NCBI GenBank assembly: GCA_021234155.1
Contig: JAJEKV010000004.1
Location: 23,347,122 to 23,411,121 of the forward strand
Origin: Isoetes taiwanensis
Lineage: Eukaryota > Streptophyta > Lycopodiopsida > Isoetales > Isoetaceae
DNA: 64,000 nt
Direction of reading: 5' to 3'
Both the position numbers and the translations under genes were made by a program. Shown piece after piece: positions 32,145 to 43,909 of this stretch. Positions within the stretch are counted from its first letter, which is position 1; the number at the start of each line of letters is the position of its first letter. The notes beneath the pieces are model-generated. The model worked only from the letters and a program-made list of their open reading frames with translations, did no database searches and had not been told where the DNA came from.

Positions 32145-32845
32145 CTACGTTTTGGCCTTGATAAGTGAAGCTAGCCTCAAAGATGATATTAGGAATACCT
32201 TAGTCTTGGCCAAATTGACGTGCATTCCACTGTGCTGGCAGAAGGCACTCAGTGCATTGAGATGTTGTTGCATACTTTTCGGAGTGTGTACTAAGAGATC
32301 CACATAATCTGCATATATCAGATGTCTGATGACATGGTTTCCACATTGAGTGAGATAGTCCTCAAGCTCATCAATGTACAACCTAAATGGGGGATGCACC
32401 GGGTACGTCATGTTTGTGCAAGGGGTCACCAAAAACCTCTTTGCATACGCCTTATAGATTTTCAAAAACCCCCATTTTAGCCACATACTGTACTAGAATC
32501 ACCTAAAAAAAATACCTAGTAACAATATTTGTATGGTTAAAGCCTATGAAAACCCTTTTGGGTCCCTTATCTAGGTTGTACGGCTACAACTATGTGAAAT
32601 CCCCTTGCTATTGATAAGGTGGCATGAGGATGGCATTCGAGTTGTGCATGTGCGTATAGCCTATATGCTGCATTTTCTAACTCTCGAGGGACCCCCCACT
32701 GCATTAATCTTTCCTACAGCCTCTCTCTAAGGACCGTATCAAAAGCCTTCGCGAATTAAAATAAGCAGCAATACATACCCAGACGGTTATTTCGATTGTC
32801 TTCTAACAAGGCACAAACTTTTGAAAATAGCAATTTGGAGAAACT
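32145..32845 (-). pseudogene. LINE-C reverse transcriptase fragment
   Basis: 32145-32486 reads FRLYIDELEDYL, HLIYADYVDLLVHTPKSM (the YADD box with second Asp changed to Tyr) and GMHVNLAKTKVF. Further upstream on the minus strand, FAKAFDTVLRERL and LMQWGVPRELENAAYRLYAH lie at about 32620-32770 with stops between. These are the palm motifs of a LINE RT related to LINE-B. Confidence 0.8.
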
Positions 32846-32850
32846 GTGAT

Positions 32851-35700
32851 ATCATATATAACAAAATTGAAGCTGCTAATAATGAGACTTTTATAGCTAT
32901 CTATCCTTTGAGATCGTATATAGAATAGGTTGTCTTGCTCTATGTTTGGTAAGTACACTTAGGTGTACACACACATCTTAATTGTTATAATGACAAGAAG
33001 TCACCTAGCACCTTACTATGGATCTAAGAGTAAGATGAATAAGATGCTACAATAAATAGTTAACATACAACTAGATAGTAAGATGACCTACTTAATCATC
33101 TTACTATACATACGTTATCCAAAAGTTTTTCTAGAATTGGACCAGAAGTTTAGAGCAAAACCCAACAACTAGCAATATTAAAAGAGAGAATGACGTAATG
33201 CCTAAAGTTCAAATAAGCAAACGACACCTACAAAATCCAGTGCTTCTTATTTAATAAATGAAAGGATATGAAAACCAGAAAATGCACGGGATTTTTAGGA
33301 GGGGTTATTCTAACAATCAATAGCCACTCAAGACCAATAACTAAACCTAGAATACAAGAGAATGTAACCCTAAGAGTGTCCAATTAAAATCACCAAATCT
33401 TTAGTCGAAACTCAAAGCCTGCGACCAATGAAATAAGACAATTCAAGAATGGAAAGAGGAGTACAAGTGTATAAGATGATGCAAGACCTAAGAGTGTCCC
33501 AACCACCCAAACCTTTGATAGAAACTCAAAGCGTGCCAAAGCAACTATTGTCATAGAGTCGAACTGTCCACACTATACTACAACCAACATTTGTATGACT
33601 ATGCCACCAAAACCAAATTCAAGCACATGAAAATTAGCAAGGAGATAAAGGACCAAAATAGAGAATAGAATAGAATAAGAAACCCTAGAAAGTTAATGTC
33701 AAAACTCTCCAATCACAAAGCCCATTAAAATGAATGAGCAAGACCTGAAGGAAATCATCATCAAGACTATCTGAACATAGATGGATACAAAGCACCAGGT
33801 CACAACTTGAACAAAAGAAACATGAAGGGAAAGGTATAGAGATCTAGAGCACTCAAGTAAAATCCAAGAACTATGCAGATCTAGATAATGCAAATTTAGA
33901 ACACGTAACATCAATATCCAAAGCTCAATACCTAACTAAAAACATTCAATATTATACATATATTATTAATCCCCTTAGGTATGTCTCAAAGAATGAGAAA
34001 AGTTGCAGGGGGAATAACCATCATTCAATTAAATTGGGATTATGTCATAATTTCAAGACAAATTTTATAATGCATATTTTTAGCAGCATATTCAAATTCA
34101 CACAGTCTGAAAAAAAAAACATAATATAAAATTACGTAGAGAACAGACAATATTTCACAATATAGCACGATATCATATAAATCTAATGAAGAAATCCGAT
34201 TTGAATGCCACTTATCATCCCAGCAACTTTCGTATATAGTTCTTAACATTGGGCTTTCTTTTAGAGTCCAAACTAGAACCCATTCCACCTTGCAAAACTC
34301 ATTCTAACATTTATATAATAGCATTAAGTCATTTAGACTATCACAAGGCAAGTATAGAGGTCACATTTAAATTGCATTACAAATCTGAAGCTGCCATGCC
34401 AAATATGATTTCATATATCAAACCAGAATCCAACCAAAAGTGTCGTTTCTAAATTAGAAATATGCAAAAAGAACTAAATAAATAAAAAAAAAAAAAAAAG
34501 CTTTGGGCACGCCAAAAATGGTTTGAAAGTTCTATATATGCTTCCTTAAACATAATATATTTCTAGCTTGGCATAATGCAAAAAGTATGTCGAGTTCAGA
34601 TATATATTAAAAAAAAAGGTAATCTCAAAAAGCGGTTCAATTTAAAAACAACTTTAAGCTTAGTGTAATGCAAAAAGCATGCCAAGTTGACATAAAAAAA
34701 ATAATCTCAACTGAGTTCACATAAAAAATAAAATCTCAAAGGCGATTTAACTCAAGAACAACGGTTAGGTTAGCCTAATGCAAAAAGTATGTTCAGTTCA
34801 CCTAAAAACATTATCCCAAAAAGCTCGATTTAACTCAAAAACAAAGCTTTCCTTAGAAAATGTATCAGCTTGAAAATAATCCAAAAAGCTCATATTAACT
34901 CAAAACCAAGATTTTTTTTATAAAATGTATCGACTCGAAAATAGGCCAAAAACAAATAAAAAATACGCTTGGCAGTGATCAAAAAAACTAAAAAATGGAT
35001 CAGACAGCAACCTTGCATTTGCTCTATATTTAGGCTTTCTTGTATATGCTTCGATGGCTCATCCGTGAAGGTGAACACTCTTTAGATCATTCTTGCATTC
35101 ACGATTCTAATCTATTCTTTGAACCACCCACCCGCTGCAACATTGCAGAGCATTCGATTAATTACCAAATTAGCTTCAACAAGTATACAATCCACAAGAA
35201 TAATTTAATAGAGAGAAACTGGAAGAGGCGGCACCCAAAACCAAGCAGGTGATGGAATAGAAATAAAACCGTGGGATTTACAAAACCCAACAAACCAGCT
35301 AATCCGAAAGAATGAGATACAGAAGAAATAAATTAGAAAGAACATACATTCATAGCTTGTTGCCGCAGTTCTTTCGCTGAAGGAACCAGCTAGAGTCGAA
35401 AATGGAAGCGCAAACTACCATGGCTACATAGTATGGTTGTAATCCAAGTCTGAAATCTTAACCTCGCTGCCAAAACTGCTCTGTTTCCACCATCGCTGCC
35501 TGAACCATGTTTTGAATTTGGTAATGGATAGACTCCAGTTCTGGATCGCTTCGACATTCCTTATTTTCCAACACATTGGCTACCATTGCTTTTTCGTGTG
35601 GTAGCGTCTTAATTGCAAGAAATTTGTGTGAATGATTCAAAATGCATAAGCAAAAATTTGTTTTCATTCTTTTTTACCTCTTTTTTGTGCTTCCTTTATA
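32851..35700. other. Long AT-rich gene-free stretch
   Basis: No recognised gene. A 117-bp direct repeat begins CCTAAGAGTGTCC at 33370 and 33487 and ends AAACTCAAAGC. Four or five degenerate units of about 115 bp occur at 34550-34960, each with TAATGCAAAAAG(T/C)ATG, AGTTCA or AGTTGA, ATCTCAA and an AAGC block. Confidence 0.5.
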
Positions 35701-35730
35701 GCTTCATGCTGGCTTCTGCTTTCATCTTCT

Positions 35731-35935
35731 CATGCTGCGGATCTGCTTCATGGATTCGTACTGTTAGATTTGAGGCATATTTTCTGCTTGTTTCTCTGAA
35801 AATATTAGATAAGAAATTTAGGAGCAAATTCAAATTCCAACTTACGCCTATTATGTGCTTTCTATTTATGCTTTATGTTGCAGTTTCTTCCTCGATCCTT
35901 GGCTTTTCCTTTCGCCCTTTCAAGTTGTAGATGTG
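35731..35935. repeat. Left flanking repeat of element 2
   Basis: Contains CTTGTTTCTCTGAAA, AGGAGCAAATT(C/G)AAATT, TGTTGCAGTTTCTTCCTCGA and GATGTGC, all in the same order at 49620-49775 on the other side of element 2. The family appears tandem with a period near 190 bp. Confidence 0.65.
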
Positions 35936-37547
35936 CAGGGCCCTCCGTCTATCCCGGGCCATCCGTCTATCCCGGACCATATCGCCACGAGCAGGGCCCT
36001 CCGTCTATCCCGGGCCATCTACAGAGAGATGCCCGAGTGAAGGACACGGAGGTGTCATTCGGCCCACGCCTTCAGTGGGACTCCTACGTTACGGAAGCGT
36101 GAATACATGTTAGCACACAAAGATAAATCATATATAAATAACCACCACGGCGGGTGGGCGATCCATCCGAATACCAACGCATAGAATATGCATCTAAACT
36201 AAGAAAACACCCCAAACCCCAGGTTCTACCCCGCTCAGACTCGTGAGGATAGACCGACGCTCGGCCTCAAGAGATCAGCAGACGAGATATAACCTGGCGC
36301 TATCGGGCATAGAACATCGGCTAGGGTTGTCCACTCCATCCTCCCCCTCACGTGCACACTTTGCAGATGGGTCGATTCACGCTATGGCTTCGCTTATAGC
36401 CTTCCCGGGAGATGCAGCCCGAGGTATCACCCCGCCGAGCCTACTCCAGGTTCATGACGCCCGGTCCGATGAGGCAGGTCGTGGGAGGCCCCCTTCCAGA
36501 TCACAGTTGGTTCCATGGGTGAGCTAGAGAATACGCCGCATCAGACCCCCGCATCCGCATCTCGACTTACTCACCCTAAATCTACTCAAAGTGCAAGGTG
36601 CCCCATACGGGTCACACCACTACACCCAGGGAGTGTCAGACCCATACCCGGCCCTCTACGTGACAGGCTATCAGGCCTAGCCCACTGTAGGAGTCTCAGG
36701 AGCCTTTTATGTTCGTGCAAGACCCCACCCCCACTTCACCACTGTGTCCCTTCTTTGGTGCTAAGCCAATCCATAGCATCTATGACCCGGTGGTCTCTTG
36801 TACACAGGCCGCAACTAATAGGATAATACAGGGCTCTATCTAGGAGCATACTACAATAAATGGGCTCAGAGGTCTCTACCCCCCTTATTCCCCCATTTCC
36901 AGAGTAAAGCTATGCAAAGAACCATCAATCCATCCTCTAAGGGCAAATCCAGCATCAGAAATAAAAAGAACTCACCTTTACAATCAAGGGTTAGTTCCTA
37001 CAAGTAAAACACAGAGGAAGCAGAGAAACAAACACAACCCGGTTTCCCAATGGGGGCCAACCCTAGAATTCATTGGGCTATCCTAGCCACCCACCTGAAG
37101 TTCGGGCTGGACCCGCTACCATTGGGTGCTTCCATCTCCCGGGTCTTGGTGTTCAAGCTTCAGCCACAGGTGTAAAAGTGTTCGCTTTTGGTATGGTGGC
37201 GCCGGCCAAGGGGGTAGGCGCTTAGCTCCTGCTCCTTTTTGGACGAATTTTGGAAGTCAATTAGGGATAGGGATCAGGTTGACAGCCTAATTTGGAAGTC
37301 CTCATGCTGGCCAATCGATTGAGGCCAGGTGGCGCCTTCCCAAAGCATTAATTAGCCTAATTAATCCATTTAACCCTTAATCCCCTAAGTTATAGGTTAT
37401 TATCTTTAATGATTAAATTAGTTAGGACAACCCCCTAGGTTACGATACCCCATGGTGGCGTACCTTTAGTGGGTGACGTGTCAGTATATTTATACGTATA
37501 CTGCATAAATACGTTACGTATACCGTATAAATACGTGGAACGTCACA
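35936..37547 (-). repeat. 3' LTR of element 2
   Basis: Its inner end reads CGTCACA followed by TTCTCCCCTCCT, the complement of the PPT. It matches the element 1 LTR in reverse with many substitutions. The outer end is damaged: the terminal roughly 90 bp (expected to begin TGTGACGCTCCC) is missing and replaced by a short tandem repeat of CCCTCCGTCTATCCCGG. Confidence 0.85.
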
Positions 37548-38199
37548 TTCTCCCCTCCTTAGAAATAATGCTGTCCTCAGCATTGGGGTTAGTTGTTTGG
37601 AGACAGTTACTTTAAGAAACTGAATTAGAAAGCAGTACATTGACGTTAAAATTATAACATTAATACGTTGAAATTATAGCATTTCGGACAGTAATACATT
37701 GAAGTTGAAAATAACAAAGTGCAAGCACCACAGTGCATTTTACAAACTTATCATCAGAGAAAGTTCAGGGACCGAAGTCCGATTTAAAAACATCATAGAC
37801 GACGAAAATCACACATGTAACAAAACGAATGCGAAAAGTTGGGTCATCAGCAACCCTCTATACATGGGCAGGTCACGAACTGCTCACTGGCCTGCACATG
37901 TCAATATGTAAGTATATATCAATAATATAATTAGATTGTGGTTGAAGGGACCACCTCCTATAAATAAAAGGAAAGCTATCTACAAGGGAACCTATCATGA
38001 CTATAGTTTGCAATTCATTGCGGCATAAGGAATGGTCAAATTCCCATTATAGCCGAGACGAAGGCAGTCTATCAACTACATGCCTTTTGCAGCAATTCGT
38101 GGTCATGTCAACATCAACAATACACCACGTCCTAGAGAACAGAAGGTGATCTCATCATCGGTAACTATTATTAAGTACGATGCATCTACCCCTCTACTG

Positions 38200-40990
38200 C
38201 ATGATTCGCTTTTAATCAAGCCTTCAAGCTTACCACCGAGCGGGTTGATAGCATCGCTGATGGTGCAGCCCCGAGACTCGCAAGATGAAGTCCGGATAGT
38301 GCTTCTCAAGGTCTATCTTCATCACCCGTAGCATCTTCAACCGGTAAGTGTTTCCACTTAACCAAGTATTGCAACATTTGAGTCCTTCCGGGTTTGTTTA
38401 TAAGCTCGATCAAGAAGAGCTTCGTGCACTATCTCCATTTGTTTCTCCGCCATTTCTAGGAGGGTTGGGGTATCCAAAACCTCCTCCTCGATCAGGGGTG
38501 TGTTGTTTCAAGACTCACGGAAAGACCTTGTGGATCTTCAAGCCGGGTGGCAAATCCAAGCGATATGCCTGTTTCTCCAACACGCTCAATAATCTTGAAC
38601 GGCCCAGCCCATCCGGGTGCCAACTTCTTGCGCTACCAATCTTAAGCTTGGCTTGTTTTACTTTTGATCTTAAGCCAAACCGATTCACCCACCGGAAGAC
38701 TCGTGGGGGTTCGTGGTTTATCCGCTAGACTTTTCCGACGACAACTGCGTCGCCTAATAAGTAACCACTTAACTTCTTCAACCAAAGCTTGCATTTCGAG
38801 AAGGAGTTGTTGAGAAACCTCCACTTTAGAAACAGGGTTATGCCATGTGTCTAGAGTAAGGCATTGATAGCCGTAATTTATCATAAAGGGAGACATTCTA
38901 GAAGACTCTGTTTCATACCGCTATAGGCAAAAACTCTACCGTGATAAATATAGTCAGCCCATTGTGATTGTTTACTCCACACATAACTTCGTAGCATATC
39001 CCTCTATAATACGATTGGTACGTTCTGTCTGACCATCCGTTTGAGGATGATAGGCCGTGCTCATAGCAAGCTTGGTCTGGATGGTGGCGAAGAAGTCTTT
39101 CCAGAATGCACTTACAAACTTGGGATCCCCGCTTGATACAATAACTCTTGGCATTCCGCGGTAACCCGAAAAATCTCCTTTGCAAACAGTAGGGCGGTGT
39201 CAAAGGCGGTGTCGGTAGTCCGACATGGCAAGAAATGAGCCATTTTCGACAACTTGTCGACCACTACCATCAATGCATCATATCCACGGAGAGTACTTGG
39301 AAGGCCCACAATGAAATCCATGGTTATCACTTTCCACTTTGCGTTGGGCACATCCAAAGGTTGCAACTCTCCTGGAACTCTTAATTGCTTAGCCTTGGTT
39401 TGTTGACACACCTGACACTGCTTAATGTATCTAGCAATATCCTTCTTCATCGAAGGCCAAAAATAACTGGAGCGGATCTTAAAGTAAGTCTTCATAAAAC
39501 CTGCATGTCCAGCTATAGGGCTGTTGTGTGTGTCATGGAGAATTAGCTTACGCACTCCTGAAGTCTCAGGTATATCTTTGTAATATAACAAGTTGCCCTC
39601 TTTCTTATACGAACGAAAAGCTTCGCGTTCTTTGTCTGTGCGTGCTTCCTTATTCAAACTACCCCAAATATCACAGAATTCGGGATCTGTGGCTAAGGTC
39701 TGTTCTATTTGCTTCCCAAACTCACTAGTGAGCGTGGAGATTGCGTTACAATGGGTTCGGGTTATTAAAGGATAGCGTGACAACGCATTCGCAACCACAT
39801 TGTGCTTCCCAGGCTTATACATAATCTCGAAGTCATATTCCTCCAGAAATTCCATCCATCTTCTCTGACGGAGATTGAGATTTGGCTGGGTGGATAAATA
39901 ATGGAGACTCTGATGATCCGTATCCAGCTGAAATCTTCTACCAAGAAGATAGTGTCTCCAAATGCGCAGAGCGCGGATAACTGCCAACAATTCCTGATCA
40001 TGGGTAGGGTATCGCTGCTCCGTTTCATTCATTTTCTTTGAATCATAGGCAATAACCCTCCCCTCCTGCATTAGGACTCCACCAGTAGCAATCTTACTAG
40101 CATCCGTTGCCACTAGTTTGTCCTTTTCAGGATCGGGCAAAGTGAGGACTGGTGCTGACGTTAAAGCATCCTTAAGCTTCTGGAAACCTACCTGGACTTT
40201 GGTTTTCCAATGTTCCATCCAATCCTTCACCTTCTCGTGCTTTGTAAGATCAGTAAGAGGTGCGGCAATCGTTGCAAAATCCTTAACAAACTTCCGATAA
40301 TATCCCGCTAGTCCCAAGAAGCTCAGGACTTCAAACATTACCCGAATAGGCCAATCCCTCATCGCTTCTATCTTTGCCGGATCCAGAGCAATTCCCTCCG
40401 CTGAAATAATATGTCCCAAGTAATCCACCTTGGGGTGGCAAACTTGCACTTAGAGAACTTGGCAAAAGCCGATGACGCCTCGAGCTTTTGTAGGGCCAAC
40501 CTAAGATGTTGCTCATGCTCCTTCAAAGTTTTACTATAGATGAGAATGTCGCCAAAGAAAATAACAACAAAGTCATCTAAGTATTGGCGGAAGACGCCAT
40601 TCATCAACCGCATGAAAGTTGCAGGAGCATTAGTTAATCCAAAAGGCATAACGGTAAACTCATAATGCCCATATCTCGCGGCGTAAAAGCAGATTTATGG
40701 ATGTCCTCCTCCTTTATCCTTATCCGATGGTATCCGAGCGTAAATCAATCTTTGAGAAATATTTGGCCCCTTGCAACCGGGTCCATTAGATCATTCGCCC
40801 TAGGCAAAGCATACCGATTCTTGATGGTATGCTTATTGAGCTGCCTATAATCAATACACATCCTCAGGAGCCATCCTTTTTCTTAACAAAAGGATAGGGG
40901 GTGCCAAAAGGCTAAACACTAGGCCGAATGAAACCTAGGTTTAGTAACTCCCGGTTGCTTTTAAGCTCGCCAACTCGGGGACTCATACTA
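38200..40990 (-). pseudogene. pol: pol of element 2: RT, RNase H, integrase, chromodomain
   Basis: RT fragments lie at 40368-40990 ([20 protein letters not shown]; catalytic box is FFGDIL, an Asp-to-Gly change). RT C-terminus, RNase H and integrase lie at 39112-40449 ([23 protein letters not shown] domain, [10 protein letters not shown]). The integrase second Asp is lost (SSGDPKF), while [10 protein letters not shown] is kept at about 39020. The C-terminus (38642-38896) and a chromodomain with LVKWKHLPVEDAT-like sequence (about 38285-38395) follow, with stops and shifts. Compared with element 1 the uninterrupted integrase shows the LINE-B insertion point. Confidence 0.88.
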
Positions 40991-41033
40991 AGACGGGCTT
41001 ACCGGTAGGCTTAGTACCGGTTCTAGAGCGATC

Positions 41034-42925
41034 TCACATTCTACCCCTAAAAGGAGGAAGCTTCAATCTCATCCGAAAAAGATCGCTAAATTCTCGGAGA
41101 AGGTTAGCAATCCCTTCCGGCAAGGTGTCAATTACTTGCTTCTGCTTAACATCTGACTCAATAGAGGCAAGTCTAATGATGCAAAGGAGCTTTCCCTTGC
41201 GTAACGCTTTTTCTAATTGCGTGATAGACATAGACTGCATAATAGGGTTGAATGGATCACCTTTTATAGTTACGCCGAAGTTCCGTTAGCGGCGTTGAAG
41301 GTAACCTCTCGCCGCAAGTAGCCTATATTGGCCTTTGCACCGCCAAAAATTCCATCCCAACAATAAGATCATATTTGCCAATGTCCATTAACTCGCACCC
41401 AATGCAACCGGTGCACCCGGCAACCGTGATCTTAAGGTTACGCGCGCCATGAGTGTGCCTCGATCTTGCCACCGCTAACGCGGATCGGCTTTGGTCGGGA
41501 TCTCAACGTTTCAAGCTGCAATACCTGGGCCATTCTAGGAGAAGCAAAATTATGTGTACTACCCGTATCCATCAAAATTATGAAAGGCTTACTGCCGACT
41601 TGGCCTATGGTAGAAATAACAGAAGGCTGGCTTTCAGCATTGCCAGTTTCAATGGCTGCAAGAATATGAGACGCACCGTGAATGTACTCGGGAGCATCGT
41701 CCTCGACAGGTGGTGTGGACTCAAGGTCATCCCAATCAAGATCGGCCATGGCCAGTTGGGCAGTCTGCGTGACATAAGGACAGTTCTGCATGAAGTGGCC
41801 AGGACGCATACACCTGTAGCATGCCTTATCTCGGCGGAGCTGTTCTCGAGCCTCTTTAGGGATAGACTGTAAAAGGTTCCGAACTTCCTTGCCGACATTA
41901 TTCTGCTTATCAGGCGTGCTGAAGGTAACTTTCTTTTCCTGGCGGCCCTGAGTGTTTTGTTGAGAGGGTCCCGGACTGGGTGAACGGCCCTTGTAAGGGG
42001 TATACGGGCGTGGCTGGGAGTACGATGCCGGACGTTGGTACTGGCTTCGCGGCGTATCCTCTTCAAGGCTCAATGCCTTAGCCTCGGCCTCCGCAACTGA
42101 CTTGGGGTCTATAGCCTTAACCATTCGTTTAATGGAGGGGGCCAACCCTTCAATGTAGCCCTCCACCGCCCTCTTTTCATTCATACCCGGCACATATAAC
42201 CTCAGGCGCATAAATTCGTCAGTGTAGGCCTGGACTGACATACTCTTTTGTTCCAACCGGTAGAAAGTTTGAATCTGTTGGCATTTGTGCGCACGAGGCA
42301 CATAATGCGACTTAAAGGCTTTGGCAAACTTTCTAAAGTTGCATCCGCTTCCTATCCAAATGCTTGGTTTCTAGCATAGCCCTTCCACCAAATGGGGCAG
42401 CCGTGAAGGTTTGTGGTGGCAACCTTTCCATGTATCCTTTTCGGCCATCCCATAGGATTTTCCAAATTCTTCATCTCGCCGAGCCAGACTCGTGATTCAG
42501 CCCCCTCTAGATTTTCCATCAAATTGGGCCAATTTCCTATTCTTCCATATGCTGGTTATGGCTGTATCAACTGTTTTTCGGTACTCCTTGTCCCGACGAT
42601 GTGCATGGCCACCGGATGACATAGACGAGTCAGAGGACTCAGAAGTTGCCGACTGAGAAGATGTGGCACTGTCCTTAGAGGAACCTCGATGACGTTTGGG
42701 ACGGTGCCTCTTCTGGCACGGGTGCGGGGACCCGATTTGTACGTAAGGTTGCGTGGTGGGGACTTGGCGGTAACGGAGGTAACTCCGGTCCATCCTCCTG
42801 GGCATGCTGCGGTGGGTTGGCATTCAGCACATAAGTCTGCAACTCAACTAGTTGCCTCTTCATCAGCATAAGTTCCTGCTCAGGGGTTAACCTACTGGCA
42901 TTCGAGGGTGTTCGCCAAAGCGGCG
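41034..42925 (-). pseudogene. gag-pro: gag-protease of element 2
   Basis: N-terminus at about 42925 (MLNIG, early stop), then a polar region 42497-42869 absent from element 1, the capsid, and the frame 41438-42301 with AEAEAKALSLEEDT, zinc knuckle CYRCMRPGHFMQNC and protease motif ILMDTGSTHNF. The frame breaks after about 41440, and a further piece is at 41034-41240. Over the shared capsid-protease segment it is more than 90 percent identical to element 1 by eye. Confidence 0.88.
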
Positions 42926-43209
42926 CTATGCGGTAACTGGGCCTATATTGAGCATAAGAAGATATAAGGTAATTTCAACAACATCAAGTCTCACAATAAG
43001 ATCATTTTGGGTAGTAATCAAGCAAGAGTGAATAAGAGAAGACAAGAGAAAAGATTTTGATTATAAGTCAAAACAACTGTTACATAGAAGAACTTCACAC
43101 TGAAAGTAGTTATCAACTTAAAGTCATATAATACACAAGTGGATCTTATACATGGCCACTTCCTTAGTCACACTGAACATAGTACAACAAAACCGAGGGC
43201 TGCCCGGAC

Positions 43210-43676
43210 CTAGGGTTCTTAAAGGGTACATAATGGAATAGTTTAACACTTTCACGCATAACTCGATGAGCTTGTAACGCCCGTGCCCGGACGATGACAG
43301 TCGATAATCCCATGGGGCTAATAATAAGGAGATTGAAAAGCCTCCTTAATGCATAGAAGATTTGCCACGTGTGGTCATTGGCATCCTCGAAAGCTTCGCG
43401 GCCTCGACATACCCAATAATCCCTGCGCTAAGGGTCTGTTTTAGGTCATCAAAGGCCCGTTCTCGCAGGATATTAACTATCTCCATGCCCTTGTCTGGAT
43501 CATAAGGCTCTTCCGGCTCTTCGGGTTCTTCGGGTTCATCCATCTCATAGTCACCCTCTCGTTCCGGATATTCCCCATATCTCTGGCCATAATCTTGTTC
43601 AGGAGGTCCTTGATCATCCCTTCTTATCTGGTCGGTGATCCTCTCCTCGTACTCCTCAAATGTCTCTTCTGCAAGA
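43210..43676 (-). pseudogene. ORF-C homologue in element 2
   Basis: Starts after the acceptor-like CTTGCAG, is acidic (EEPEEPEEPYDP), shares KGMEIVNILRERA with element 1, then a frameshift near 43420 breaks it. The end resembles the SILYPFANP end of element 1 in another frame. Confidence 0.75.
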
Positions 43677-43909
43677 CGACAAGAATAAATATATATACAT
43701 TGAACAATTTCCTTCTACTCCACTTTAAGGAAGAGAATTAAGCACTAAGAAGAAAAGACCATTCAATGGTTTTCAACAGTACAAGAAATATAAGGGGATA
43801 CCGTGAACATATATAAGAAAACAGTACATAGATTATGTGTTGGCCCATTAAAGGTAATGCCAATCAAAATTACATAAAGCTACATACGACGATCCAATGA
43901 AACCTAAAA

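Larger units (their letters stand above)
30336..32850 (-). mobile_element. LINE-C: decayed L1-type element with poly(A) end
   Basis: Read on the minus strand: RT fragments at 32845-32145, a C-terminal zinc-finger part at 31412-31110, about 0.75 kb of presumed 3' untranslated region, and an A-rich tail seen as T-runs at 30337-30365 on the + strand. The 5' half (ORF1, endonuclease) is absent, the usual 5' truncation of LINEs. Many stops and frame changes. Target duplication not identified. Confidence 0.7.
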
